A DNA stretch of 64,000 nucleotides from Acidimicrobiales bacterium (GCA_041394265.1 JAWKIO010000006.1:310001-374000), one strand, 5' to 3'; numbered from the stretch's first letter, positions 54,375-63,044 are shown. Translations and numbers: made by a program. The notes: generated by a model from the sequence alone, not told the origin.

Positions 54375-55235
54375 TCAGGCGGCGAGTCGATGCCCCGATC
54401 GCAGTTGTAGTCCCTCGGATGCGGCCATCACCTCGGTGCCGGCACCCACCCACCCCTGTGCGTCTCGGACCGCCTGGGCGATCCATGCATCGTTGTGGGA
54501 AGGATCGTGGTGGAACAGCACGAGGCGCCGAACCCCGGCGAGCTTTGCGACCTCGGCGGCATAGCGCACCGTGGAGTGTCCCCAGGTCGCCTTCGACGCG
54601 AATTCGTCGGCGTCGTACTGGGCGTCGTGGATCAGCAGGTCGGCACCCCGGCAGAACTCGACCACCGACGCCGGGACGTCGAGCGAGCCATCGACGGGCT
54701 GCTGGTGATCGGGGATGTACACCACCGAGGCGTCGCCGTTGTCGATGCGGTAGCCGTTGGTTGGGCCGACGTGCTCGATCGAGGCGACGGTGACCGTCGA
54801 GGAACCGATGTCGATGCGTCCGCTGCTCATCTCGATGAACTCGATCTCGCAGGGGAGGATCGACAGGTCGACGGGGAACAGCGGTGGGCGGATGAACGAC
54901 GAGATCTCGGACTTGAGGTCGGACCCCGGCTGCTCGGGCCCGATGAGGCGAAGGTTCGCGTTCTCACGCAGCAGCGGCACGAAGAAGGGAATGCCCTGCA
55001 CGTGATCCCAGTGGAGGTGGGTGACCAGCGCCGTGCCGGCGAAGGTGGTGTGGTCGGGGCCGGCCATGAGTTCGTTGCCCAGATACCGAAGCCCGGTGCC
55101 GAGGTCGAGCACGATCGGATCGTCACCTTCGGGTCCGCGCACCAGGACACAGGACGTGTTGCCACCAATGTTGTTGGTGGTGTCACACGAACACGGGGTG
55201 GACCCGCGAACGCCGTAGAAGGTCACGTCGAGCAT
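54375..55235 (-). CDS. MBL-fold metal-dependent hydrolase (RNase Z/PDE-like)
   Basis: 286 aa from ATG 55235. Metallo-beta-lactamase fold with N-terminal TFYGVRGSTPCSC, zinc motif THLHWDHVQGIPFF, IHDAQYDADEF and HHDPSHND. The pattern resembles cyclic-nucleotide phosphodiesterase and PhnP-type enzymes. Substrate unknown. Divergent from the thioredoxin-like/UGSC operon. Confidence 0.9.
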   Translation of the reverse strand: MLDVTFYGVRGSTPCSCDTTNNIGGNTSCVLVRGPEGDDPIVLDLGTGLRYLGNELMAGPDHTTFAGTALVTHLHWDHVQGIPFFVPLLRENANLRLIGPEQPGSDLKSEISSFIRPPLFPVDLSILPCEIEFIEMSSGRIDIGSSTVTVASIEHVGPTNGYRIDNGDASVVYIPDHQQPVDGSLDVPASVVEFCRGADLLIHDAQYDADEFASKATWGHSTVRYAAEVAKLAGVRRLVLFHHDPSHNDAWIAQAVRDAQGWVGAGTEVMAASEGLQLRSGHRLAA

Positions 55236-55352
55236 GTGTGGAATCGTCCCCCGATCCATCCCTTCGAGCCGGCAATCCCGAAGGCTGGCAGTGACGGTAG
55301 ACCAACTGATTGCGTCGGGGAAGACCGTGTGAAGAAGGTCTCACCATTGGGT

Positions 55353-55358
55353 TACGTT
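55353..55358 (+). promoter_or_regulatory. -10 box TACGTT of the selenoprotein operon
   Basis: TACGTT ends 6 nt before ATG 55365; no Shine-Dalgarno. Likely promoter for the three coupled genes to 57411. Confidence 0.5.
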
Positions 55359-55364
55359 TGCCTG

Positions 55365-56810
55365 ATGTCGATCTCACAGCCGCCATTGCTCCCTGAGGGC
55401 CTCGTCGCGTTCGTCAAGCGCGACTGCCCCACCTGTGAACTCGTGATCCCGGCGCTCACCCAGCTCGATACCGGGCCCGGCGTCACCGTGATCACCCAGG
55501 ACGACCCGGCCTTCCCCGCCGGACTCGATCCGATCGACGACACCGATCTGACGCTGTCGTGGCATCACGACGTCGAGACCGTCCCCACCCTGATCTCGAT
55601 CGTCGACGGGGCCGAGACCGATCGGACCGTGGGGTGGTCGCGGGCCGAATGGGAGCGGCTCAGCGGCGTTGCGGAACTCGCCCCCGATCTCCCCGAGCAT
55701 CGCCCTGGTTGCGGCTCGCTCTCGGTCGACCCACTCCGAGTCGACGACCTCATGGTGCGCTTCACCGGCTCGAAGCTGCGGAGTCGCCGCATCGAGTTGG
55801 CATCGATGGAGGACGAGATGGAAGCCGGCTTCGACCGTGGCTGGTCCGACGGACTCCCCGTGGTCCCGCCGACCGAGGCTCGGGTGCTCCGGATGCTGGA
55901 GGGAACGACTCGCGCTCCCGACGAGATCGTGGCCACGATCCCACCCGACCTCAACGAGGTGACCGTCGAGCAGATCGCCATCAACGCGGTGATGGCCGGG
56001 TGCAAGCCGGAATATCTCCCGGTGGTGTTGGGCGCCGTCGAAGCGGCCTGCAGCGACGAGTTCAACATGCATGGCCTGCTCGCCACCACCTACTTCTCGG
56101 GTCCGATCATCGTCGTCAACGGACCGATTGCGCAGCGGATCGGCATGAACGCAGCCGGCAACGTCCTCGGTCAGGGCAATCGCGCCAACATGACCATCGG
56201 CCGAGCACTCCAACTCGTGGTACGCAACCTCGGTGGTGGTCGACCTGGCGGTGTCGACATGGCAATGCACGGTTCACCGAGCAAGCTCGGTCTGGCGTTC
56301 GCCGAACTCGAAGACGGCTCACCCTTCGAGTCGCTGGCGGTCGAGCGAGGTATTGCACCCGGACGCGACGCCGTCACCCTGTTCGCCGGCCAAGGCCCCA
56401 CGCCGATCGTCGACCAGCTGTCGCGTGATCCCGACTCCCTCGCCCGTTCGATCGCTGCCGTGCTCCGCAGCTGTCACCACCACAAGCTGGCGATCGGCAT
56501 GGACGCCCTCCTCCTGATCTCGCCTGAGCACGCCCGGGTGTTCGCCGACGCCGGTTGGGACAAGGCTCGGCTCCGCTCCGAGCTCGAGGCCCTCCTCATG
56601 CTCGACGCCGACCCGATGCTGCGTGGAGTCGGCGGCATCACCGAGGGGCTGCCGCCGACAATGGCGGGAGCGACGGTGCCGAAGTTCCGGCCGGGCGGCC
56701 TGCTGATCGCCCACGCCGGCGGCGACGCCGGGCTGTTCTCGTCGGTCCTCACCGGCTGGGTCGGCGGCCCGATGGGATCGGAACCGGTCACCCGGGAGAT
56801 CAGCACATGA
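55365..56810 (+). CDS. Thioredoxin-like domain fused to a DGLPVVPPT-type domain
   Basis: 481 aa. Residues 1-100 are thioredoxin-like with redox pair CPTC (FVKRDCPTCELVIPAL). Residues about 140-481 form a large domain marked by GWSDGLPVVPPTEARV, VMAGCKPEYLPVVL, NAAGNVLGQGNRANMTIGRA and LISPEHARVFADAGW. This second domain type occurs next to UGSC selenoproteins; its function is not known to me. First gene of a run linked by ATGA overlaps to a 26-codon gene and then to the selenoprotein. A thiol/selenol redox or metal-thiol role is inferred. Confidence 0.88.
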   Translation: MSISQPPLLPEGLVAFVKRDCPTCELVIPALTQLDTGPGVTVITQDDPAFPAGLDPIDDTDLTLSWHHDVETVPTLISIVDGAETDRTVGWSRAEWERLSGVAELAPDLPEHRPGCGSLSVDPLRVDDLMVRFTGSKLRSRRIELASMEDEMEAGFDRGWSDGLPVVPPTEARVLRMLEGTTRAPDEIVATIPPDLNEVTVEQIAINAVMAGCKPEYLPVVLGAVEAACSDEFNMHGLLATTYFSGPIIVVNGPIAQRIGMNAAGNVLGQGNRANMTIGRALQLVVRNLGGGRPGGVDMAMHGSPSKLGLAFAELEDGSPFESLAVERGIAPGRDAVTLFAGQGPTPIVDQLSRDPDSLARSIAAVLRSCHHHKLAIGMDALLLISPEHARVFADAGWDKARLRSELEALLMLDADPMLRGVGGITEGLPPTMAGATVPKFRPGGLLIAHAGGDAGLFSSVLTGWVGGPMGSEPVTREIST

Positions 56811-56887
56811 CCGACGATCGCCACCTCGAATGGGTCGTCACGCATGGAGTCTGGCAGACTCGCATGCACCAGGGGGTACAGCCATGA
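56807..56887 (+). CDS. 26-codon mini-gene coupled on both sides
   Basis: 26 aa; begins MTDDRHLEWVV and ends RMHQGVQP. Its ATG overlaps the upstream stop (ATGA at 56807-56810) and its TGA overlaps the selenoprotein ATG (ATGA at 56884-56887). AGGGGG lies before the downstream start. Double coupling suggests it is translated, either as a real peptide or as a device to deliver ribosomes to the selenoprotein. No homology recognised. Confidence 0.6.
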   Translation: MTDDRHLEWVVTHGVWQTRMHQGVQP

Positions 56888-57411
56888 GTTCACGAACCGT
56901 CCTCGATCCCACAGCGGGCAAGGTGGCCCAGGCCGTCGAGCCGGCGATGCGCCTGGCCACGCTCGAGGGCAAGACCGTCGCGCTGCTCAACATCTCGAAG
57001 CCCCGCGGCGACAAGTTCCTCGACCGCATCGAGCAGCGCCTGACCGAAGCCGGTGCGACGGTGAAGCGCTATTCGAAACCGACCTTCACCAAGCCGGCGC
57101 CGGTCGATCTCCGCCACGAGATCGCCACCAACTGTGATGCGGTGATCGAAGCGCTTGCTGATTGAGGCAGCTGCACGTCGTGCAGTGTGCACGACATCGC
57201 CGACCTCGAGCGCCGCGGCGTTCCCGGGGTCTTCGTTGCCAGCTCGGTCTTCGTCGATGCCGCGCAAACGCAAGGTGCCGCGATCGGGTTCCAGCCCGAG
57301 CGGTTCTTCGTGCCCCATCCGATCCAGGACCGCACCGACGACGAGATGGCGGCCATGGCCGACGATGCGGTCGACGCCCTCGTCGCCCGGATCACGCTGC
57401 TGGGCAGCTGA
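56884..57411 (+). CDS. UGSC-type selenoprotein, in-frame UGA at codon 94
   Basis: 175 aa if TGA 57163-57165 is read as selenocysteine. The frame continues without change. The redox motif at the junction is Sec-Gly-Ser-Cys-Thr-Ser-Cys, directly followed by VHDIADLERRGVPGVFVAS. The upstream half includes TVALLNISKPRGDKFLDRIE. This matches the UGSC (seleno)protein family, named for that motif. Downstream of the UGA lies a SECIS-like hairpin. With the thioredoxin-like gene upstream it may be a selenol-based oxidoreductase. No sel genes are in the window. Reading it as two separate ORFs would split a conserved domain. Confidence 0.87.
57163..57195 (+). promoter_or_regulatory. UGA codon and SECIS-like hairpin
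   Basis: TGA at 57163-57165, 11-nt spacer, then GTCGTGCA-GTG-TGCACGAC (57177-57195), a perfect 8-bp stem with a loop beginning GU. Spacing of about 11 nt and a GU in the apical loop are features of the E. coli fdhF SECIS. A competing smaller stem CTGCAC-GTC-GTGCAG overlaps it. Confidence 0.8.
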
Positions 57412-57435
57412 TCGGTCGTCACGGCCGGCTGCTCC

Positions 57436-58296
57436 TCAGGGCAGTCGAAACTGATCACCCACCACGACCGCCAGGCCGTCGGCGACCACCGTGCCGGCGA
57501 CGGCCGTGGCCCGTTCGGGCTGGTCAGGCCAGCCCATGATGCGGGCCAGGTCGCGGCGTTGCACCGGACCGACGCGGAGCGCGTCGACGAGCCGCCCCCT
57601 CCCCTGCCGGTCGGATCCGTCGAATGCCGACTGGCGTTTCGAGACCGATGCTGACGCCGACGCTGGATCCGGAGCAGCGAGATCGGCGGCGAACCAGGAG
57701 CATTCGTGGCGCAGCGGGCAGGCCTCGCAGCGCGGGCGGGGGCGGCAGCACAGCGCCCCGACCTCCATCAGCGCCTGGTTCCACGCCCAGCCTTCGCCGG
57801 TGGGCACGAGGTCGTCGGCCAGTCGTTGGACCTCGGCCGGCCGGAGCGTTCGGCCGCTGACTCGGGCGAGCACGCGACCGATGTTCGTGTCAAGCACCCC
57901 GTCGTCGCACTCGTAGGCGAACACCCGGATGGCCCGGGCGGTGTAGGGGCCGATGCCGGGAAGGTGCAGCAGCGCCGCGAGGTCAGCGGGGACGACGCCG
58001 TCGTGTTGCTCGGTAATCACCGTGGCTGCCCGGTGCAGGTTCAGCGCCCGGCGGTTGTAACCGAGCCCCTGCCATTCATCGATCACGTCGCCTGGCGATG
58101 CGTCGGCGCAGGCCGCCGGTGTGGGGAATCGCTCGATGAAGCGGGCCAGCCGATCGATCACCCGAGCGACCTGGGTCTGCTGCAGCATCAGCTCCGACAC
58201 CATGATCGTCCATGGGTCGCGAGTGGTTCGCCATGGGAGATCTCGGCCCTGCTCGCCGAACCAGGTGAGCAGGGCCGGAGTCGACCGCTCGATCAG
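57436..58296 (-). CDS. mutY: A/G-specific adenine glycosylase (MutY-like), CTG start
   Basis: 286 aa if begun at CTG 58296. Base-excision repair enzyme that removes A opposite 8-oxoG. HhH-GPD fold: LPWRTTRDPW, catalytic Glu in VSELMLQQTQV, LPGIGPYTARAI, catalytic Asp in LDTNIGRVLARVSG, and the 4Fe-4S loop C-x6-C-x2-C-x5-C (CCRPRPRCEACPLRHEC). The first ATG (58203) comes after the essential LPWR segment, and no ATG, GTG or TTG lies in frame between the upstream TGA near 58390 and that segment. CTG 58296 overlaps the MaoC stop as CTGA, mirroring ATGA coupling. The C-terminal NUDIX-like domain is absent. Confidence 0.85.
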   Translation of the reverse strand: MIERSTPALLTWFGEQGRDLPWRTTRDPWTIMVSELMLQQTQVARVIDRLARFIERFPTPAACADASPGDVIDEWQGLGYNRRALNLHRAATVITEQHDGVVPADLAALLHLPGIGPYTARAIRVFAYECDDGVLDTNIGRVLARVSGRTLRPAEVQRLADDLVPTGEGWAWNQALMEVGALCCRPRPRCEACPLRHECSWFAADLAAPDPASASASVSKRQSAFDGSDRQGRGRLVDALRVGPVQRRDLARIMGWPDQPERATAVAGTVVADGLAVVVGDQFRLP

Positions 58297-58805
58297 TCGG
58301 CCCAGATCTCGTCGCCGTACGGGCGCTGCCGGACGGGGCCGGCCTCGCGCTTCCAGACCATCACCTTGCGCTTGAAGTAGCAGACCTCTTCACCGCGCTG
58401 GTTGATGCCCTTGGTCTCGACGGTGACGATGCCGCGGTCGCCCTTGGACGACTCCCGCTTGTCGAGCACCCGGGTCTCGGCGTAGATGGTGTCGCCGTGG
58501 AAGGTGGGCATCGAGTGCTTGAGGGTCTCGATCTCGAGGTTGGCGATCGCCGCTCCGGAGACATCGGGCACGCTCATGCCGAGCACGAGCGAGTACACCA
58601 GGTTGCCGACCACGACGTTCTTGCCGTGCACGGTCTCCTTCTCGGCGAACCACTGATTGGTGTGCAACGGATGGTGGTTCATCGTGATCATGCAGAAGAG
58701 GTGATCGTCGGCTTCGGTGATGGTCTTGCCCGGCCAATGCTTGTAGATGTCGCCGACCTCGAAATCCTCGAGGTAGCGGCCGAAGGGGCGGTCGTGCACG
58801 GTCAT
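58293..58805 (-). CDS. MaoC-family hydratase
   Basis: 170 aa from ATG 58805 (AGGAGA 6 nt upstream). Single hot-dog domain of the MaoC/R-hydratase group: TITEADDHLFCMITMNHHP holds the Asp/His pair, followed by GMSVPDVSG and YAETRVLDKRESSKGDRG. Hydrates enoyl-CoA. The nearby methylsuccinyl-CoA dehydrogenase makes mesaconyl-CoA, a plausible substrate. Coupled to the MutY-like gene by a 4-bp overlap. Confidence 0.9.
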   Translation of the reverse strand: MTVHDRPFGRYLEDFEVGDIYKHWPGKTITEADDHLFCMITMNHHPLHTNQWFAEKETVHGKNVVVGNLVYSLVLGMSVPDVSGAAIANLEIETLKHSMPTFHGDTIYAETRVLDKRESSKGDRGIVTVETKGINQRGEEVCYFKRKVMVWKREAGPVRQRPYGDEIWAD

Positions 58806-58940
58806 GGAGTCTCCTGAGATCACGGTTGTGCGTTGCGTGGCAACGGCCGTGCAGCGTAGGTGCGAGTCGCCCCTCGGCGCCACCCTCGTGCGTGGCAGGC
58901 GCTCGACGCGGGCAACGTCGCTGCTTGGACGAGCGCCACG

Positions 58941-60512
58941 TCATCCATCCGTGGACTCCCCACCCGGCTGGATCGGTTCGACCCCGGTGAGCAGGAGGAA
59001 CTGCTGTCGGAGCGTGTCCTCGTCGGGCGAGCCGATCGAGGGCATCGGAATGGCGACGTCGAGCAGGCCCCAGGCAATCGTCTCGGCGGCGTGCTCCCGG
59101 GCTTGGAGATGCCAGGGGGTGTCGGGGTCGGCCCAGACGTCGAGTCCGACGAGCTCGAGAAACGCCGCCTGCGTCTCGGCGTCGATGTTGTCCTCGATCC
59201 AGGGATGCGCCAGCTCGTGGAGAATGACCCGCTTGGGGACGACCTTGTAGTACTCACAGGCGTCGGACGAGCAGGCCTCCTCCTCGTGGAAACACAGGTA
59301 CACCCGCCACTCGTCGCCCTGGTGGATCGCTCGTCCGCGCACATCGCTGCAGAAGTCGATGTACTGGGTGAACGTGATCGCTCCCAGTTCGTGCGCCGGT
59401 TCCAACCCGGCCTCTCGGAATCGGCCGATCGCCCACTCGACCAAGTGGTCGAGGTGTTCGGTGCTGTTGTAGAGCTCGATGCCGTCGCCGTCATAGAGGA
59501 TGAACCCCGTCACCGTCTCGAGGTCCTCCGCCGGGAAGAACGGTTCGTCGAAGTTCAGGTTCTGACGCGACCACCAGCCATCGGGAAGGTCGTGGGCGGC
59601 CAGGCAACGCCGGGCATCCTCGACCTCTCGATAGCGAACCTCGGTCGACACCTTGCCTTCGACGAGGTCGAGCCGCACGGCCACTCGGCTGGGGCAGCCA
59701 ACGCCGTCGTCGCCGCTCACCAGCATGAGGACACCCTCGAGCTCGAATCGCCTGGCCAGCAGCGGATACACCTCGAGACCTCTCGCCCCGAGTTCGTCCA
59801 TCGTCCACTCGGTGCTCGCCTGGGCACCGGCCCGGGCAGCGACCTCGTCGAAGCCGCTGAGAATGGTCTGGTCGATCGAGTCGATGAGCTGCACGTCGTC
59901 TCGATACATCGACGGCGAGAGCTCACCGCTCGTCCAGTCCTCCACCCACTGTCGGGCGAGCGCTTCGGCCCCGCTCGGTATCTCCTCGTGGTCGTACCGT
60001 TCGCGCCAGGTATCGACCGAGAACGCAGCAAGCATGCGCTCCGCCCCGTTCAACCCGATCGGTTCGAGGATGTTCACGATGTCGGCCGGGTGTTCCAACA
60101 GGCCCACGTCCATGCCGGACGGCGCCCAGTCGAGCCGCCCCAGCGTGAGCGTGCCGGAAGTCGAGACGTAGGCAACGTTCCGTTGATCGAACGCCAGCTG
60201 ACCCTCCGGGAGGAGCCGGTACATGAACGCGAAGGCGAAGGCCGCGTGGTACACGCCCGCACCGGGGATCATCGGCTGGTAGTCGAACTTCACATCGGGA
60301 TCCCAGAAGTATTCCCAGGCCACGCCACCCTGCTCGACGAGCATCTCGTCCATCGCCCGATGCCAGATCAGGGCCTCTTCGGCCCACGGAAGCGGTTCCG
60401 TGGTCGACGACTCGCCGCCGCTCTCGACGATCGGATCATCGGGTGCACATGCCGCGACGAGGAACACACACAGCAGTGGGATGAAGAGCACGTTGCGGGC
60501 CCGAGTCCTCAT
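58941..60512 (-). CDS. Secreted lipoprotein with HExxH motif
   Basis: 523 aa from ATG 60512, chosen because a clean lipoprotein signal follows (NVLFIPLLCVFLVAAC, lipobox LVAAC with Cys about 21). Exported and lipid-anchored. Most of the chain is unrecognised. Near the C-terminus VILHELAHPWIEDN has the HExxH zinc-peptidase signature with a later Glu (AAFLELVG) as possible third ligand. Several cysteines cluster just before it (CSDVRG, CFHEEEACSSDACEY). It may be a metallopeptidase or peptidase-fold protein; substrate unknown. Confidence 0.82.
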   Translation of the reverse strand: MRTRARNVLFIPLLCVFLVAACAPDDPIVESGGESSTTEPLPWAEEALIWHRAMDEMLVEQGGVAWEYFWDPDVKFDYQPMIPGAGVYHAAFAFAFMYRLLPEGQLAFDQRNVAYVSTSGTLTLGRLDWAPSGMDVGLLEHPADIVNILEPIGLNGAERMLAAFSVDTWRERYDHEEIPSGAEALARQWVEDWTSGELSPSMYRDDVQLIDSIDQTILSGFDEVAARAGAQASTEWTMDELGARGLEVYPLLARRFELEGVLMLVSGDDGVGCPSRVAVRLDLVEGKVSTEVRYREVEDARRCLAAHDLPDGWWSRQNLNFDEPFFPAEDLETVTGFILYDGDGIELYNSTEHLDHLVEWAIGRFREAGLEPAHELGAITFTQYIDFCSDVRGRAIHQGDEWRVYLCFHEEEACSSDACEYYKVVPKRVILHELAHPWIEDNIDAETQAAFLELVGLDVWADPDTPWHLQAREHAAETIAWGLLDVAIPMPSIGSPDEDTLRQQFLLLTGVEPIQPGGESTDG

Positions 60513-60619
60513 GTCCTCATCGTCGGGCGCACCGCGTCCTCTGACCAGGGTCGACCGGCTCTCGACCGCCACACGAGGTGGTTCCACCCGACCATTCGCC
60601 GCTCGGCGCCGGATCGCTC

Positions 60620-60625
60620 TACCAT
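60620..60625 (+). promoter_or_regulatory. -10 box TACCAT
   Basis: TACCAT ends 8 nt before ATG 60634. Leaderless pattern. Confidence 0.5.
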
Positions 60626-60633
60626 CCTCCGCC

Positions 60634-62232
60634 ATGACGACTCCAGATCTCCAGGACGCCGCCAACGCCATCACCGTGGCCAGCGACGTGATCACGACCG
60701 CCGTTCGCACACTTGCCGAGACCTCCTCGATCGACGCCGACCAGGTACTGGCCTACGACATCGCGCATGCAACGGCAGCGATCCAGACCGCCAAGGCGAT
60801 GCTCGACTACGGCGCCAAGGGCGAGATCGAAGCCAAGCTCACCTGCGTGTTCGCGGCCGACGCCATCGCCGACCTCGGCGGCAAGTTGTGGGGCCGGGAG
60901 AAGGCCTGGGGCGTGGAGCCGACCGCCCTCGACGCCACCCGGCCGTTCGTGTCGACCTGGCGAGACGCTGCCACTCTGGCCGCGCTCGCCGGCGAACGGG
61001 GGCCCCGCCACCTCGATCAGGACTTCGAACTGGTGCAGGACACCTTCCGCCGGTTCGGCGCCGAGGTGATCGCTCCCAAGGCCGAGCACATCCATCGCCA
61101 CAACGAGGACATCCCCGAGGAGATCATCTCCGGGCTGGCCGAGATGGGAGTGTTCGGACTCTCGATCCCCGAGGAGTACGGCGGCTTCGCCAGCGGCGGC
61201 GAGTCGGACTACTACGGCATGGTCATCGCCACCGAGGAACTCAGCCGGGCGTCACTCGGTGCCGGGGGCTCACTGATCACCCGCCCCGAGATCCTCGCCC
61301 GTGCCCTCGAGGCCGGTGGTACCGACGAGCAGAAGAACACCTGGCTTCCCCGCCTCGCCAGCGGCGAGATCATGAACGCCGTCGCCGTGACCGAGCCCGA
61401 CTACGGGTCGGATGTCGCCGGTGTGAAGGTCACCGCGACTCGGGGCACCGGGCCGGGCGGCGAAGACGGCTGGCACATCAACGGGGTCAAGACCTGGTGC
61501 ACCTTCGGGGCCCGGGCCGACGTGCTGATGGTGCTCGCCCGCACCAACCCCGACCGCAGCCTCGGCCACCGCGGCCTGTCGATCCTCATCGTCCCCAAGG
61601 AACGAGCCGACGGCCACGGCTTCACCCAGACCCAAGAGGGCGGAGGCAAGATGGAGGGCAGCCCCATCGACACCATCGGCTACCGGGGCATGCACTCCTA
61701 CGAGATCGCCTTCGACAACTGGTTCGTGCCGGCGGAAAACCTGATCGGCATGGAGAACGGTGAGGGCCGGGGCTTCTACTACCAGATGGCCGGGTTCGAG
61801 AACGGCCGACTCCAGACCGCGGCCCGGGCCGTCGGTGTCATGCAGGCGGCCTACGAGGCGGCGCTCGACTACGCCGAGAACCGCAAGGTGTTCGGCAGCC
61901 CGATCATCGACTACCAACTCACCCAGGCCAAGCTCACCCGAATGGCGGCCATCATCCAGGCGTCACGCCAGTTCGCCTACGGCGTCGGCGAACTCATGGC
62001 CAAGGGCGAGGGCAAGATGGAGGCCACCCTGATCAAGGCCTACGTGTGCAAAGCCGCCGAGTGGGTCACCCGCGAAGCGCTGCAGATCCACGGTGGCATG
62101 GGCTACGCCGAGGAGTACGACGTGAGCCGCTACTTCGTCGACGCCCGCGTGCTGTCGATCTTCGAAGGCGCCGATGAGACCCTCTGCCTGAAGGTCATCG
62201 CCCGCTCACTCGTCGCCGACGTCGCAACCTGA
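60634..62232 (+). CDS. mcd: (2S)-methylsuccinyl-CoA dehydrogenase
   Basis: 532 aa flavoprotein of the acyl-CoA dehydrogenase family with the 150-residue N-terminal extension that marks Mcd (VLAYDIAHATAAIQTAKAML, LDYGAKGEIEAKL). It oxidises methylsuccinyl-CoA to mesaconyl-CoA in the ethylmalonyl-CoA pathway. Core: AVTEPDYGSDVAG, QLTQAKLTRMA, ALQIHGGMGYAEEYDVSRY, RVLSIFEGADE. The other pathway genes (ccr, meaA, mcl) are not in the window. Confidence 0.88.
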   Translation: MTTPDLQDAANAITVASDVITTAVRTLAETSSIDADQVLAYDIAHATAAIQTAKAMLDYGAKGEIEAKLTCVFAADAIADLGGKLWGREKAWGVEPTALDATRPFVSTWRDAATLAALAGERGPRHLDQDFELVQDTFRRFGAEVIAPKAEHIHRHNEDIPEEIISGLAEMGVFGLSIPEEYGGFASGGESDYYGMVIATEELSRASLGAGGSLITRPEILARALEAGGTDEQKNTWLPRLASGEIMNAVAVTEPDYGSDVAGVKVTATRGTGPGGEDGWHINGVKTWCTFGARADVLMVLARTNPDRSLGHRGLSILIVPKERADGHGFTQTQEGGGKMEGSPIDTIGYRGMHSYEIAFDNWFVPAENLIGMENGEGRGFYYQMAGFENGRLQTAARAVGVMQAAYEAALDYAENRKVFGSPIIDYQLTQAKLTRMAAIIQASRQFAYGVGELMAKGEGKMEATLIKAYVCKAAEWVTREALQIHGGMGYAEEYDVSRYFVDARVLSIFEGADETLCLKVIARSLVADVAT

Positions 62233-62356
62233 GTGTCAGAGCGACACCCCACCCCGAACTCGAGACCCATGGCGGCAGAACTGTCGCTCTGAGCCTCGAG
62301 AACGGGTGGAGGTGTCGTGATAGGTCTCAGGTTGCAGCGCAGCTCGGCTCGTAGGG

Positions 62357-63037
62357 TCAGCCCAGGACGCTGTGGAGGGCGTCGAGCGTGCGCTGCCAGG
62401 CCAGCGCCGAGTGCTCGGCCGAGTAGACCTCGGGGCGAGTGTCGTTGAAGAAAGCGTGCTCGCCACCGGCGTAGATGTGGAATGTGGCGTCCTTGCCGAG
62501 GCCCTCGAGGGTCGTGGCCAGTTCGGCCGCCGCCTCGGGGCCGAAGAAGCCGTCGTTCTCGGCGATGTGGGCAACCACCTTCGCCTGCAGCGCCGACCAC
62601 TCGGGCTGGGCGTTCTCCCACGGGATCACGCCGTACCACGGCACGGCAACCGCCACGGCGTCGGGCCGCTGGCAGGCGAGCGTGAGCGTGAGACCGCCAC
62701 CCATACAGAAGCCGGTCACACCGATCGAGTCATGACCCGACTCGGACTTCACGAACTCGACGGCGCCCGACAGATCGTTGGCGGCCCGACCGAGTTCGAG
62801 CGCCATCATCTCCTTGCCGGCCTCGTCGGGCTCGGACACCACCGTCCCGTGGTAGAGATCGGGGGCGAGAGCGACGAAACCCTCGGCAGCGAAGCGGTCG
62901 GTCACCTCCTTGATGTGATCGTTGAGTCCCCACCATTCCTGGATGACGACGAGTCCGGGGCCGCTGCCACCTTCGGGCCGTGCGAGGTACCCGGTTGCGG
63001 TGCTGCCATTGCTTGCGAATTCGACCATTGCTCCCAT
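62357..63037 (-). CDS. Dienelactone hydrolase family protein
   Basis: 226 aa from ATG 63037 (TAGTCT lies 7 nt upstream). Alpha/beta-hydrolase with the DLH layout: IQEWWGLNDHIKEVTDRFA, nucleophile Cys in GFCMGGGLTL, Asp in ENDGFFGPE and His in GGEHAFFN. Cys nucleophile is typical of carboxymethylenebutenolidase-like enzymes. Substrate unknown. Confidence 0.92.
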   Translation of the reverse strand: MGAMVEFASNGSTATGYLARPEGGSGPGLVVIQEWWGLNDHIKEVTDRFAAEGFVALAPDLYHGTVVSEPDEAGKEMMALELGRAANDLSGAVEFVKSESGHDSIGVTGFCMGGGLTLTLACQRPDAVAVAVPWYGVIPWENAQPEWSALQAKVVAHIAENDGFFGPEAAAELATTLEGLGKDATFHIYAGGEHAFFNDTRPEVYSAEHSALAWQRTLDALHSVLG

Positions 63038-63044
63038 GGCATGG

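Noticed and set aside
58860..61763. 967-codon plus-strand frame across the lipoprotein and mcd
   Set aside because: Arg/His-rich low-complexity translation, no motif; both real genes overlap it in other frames.
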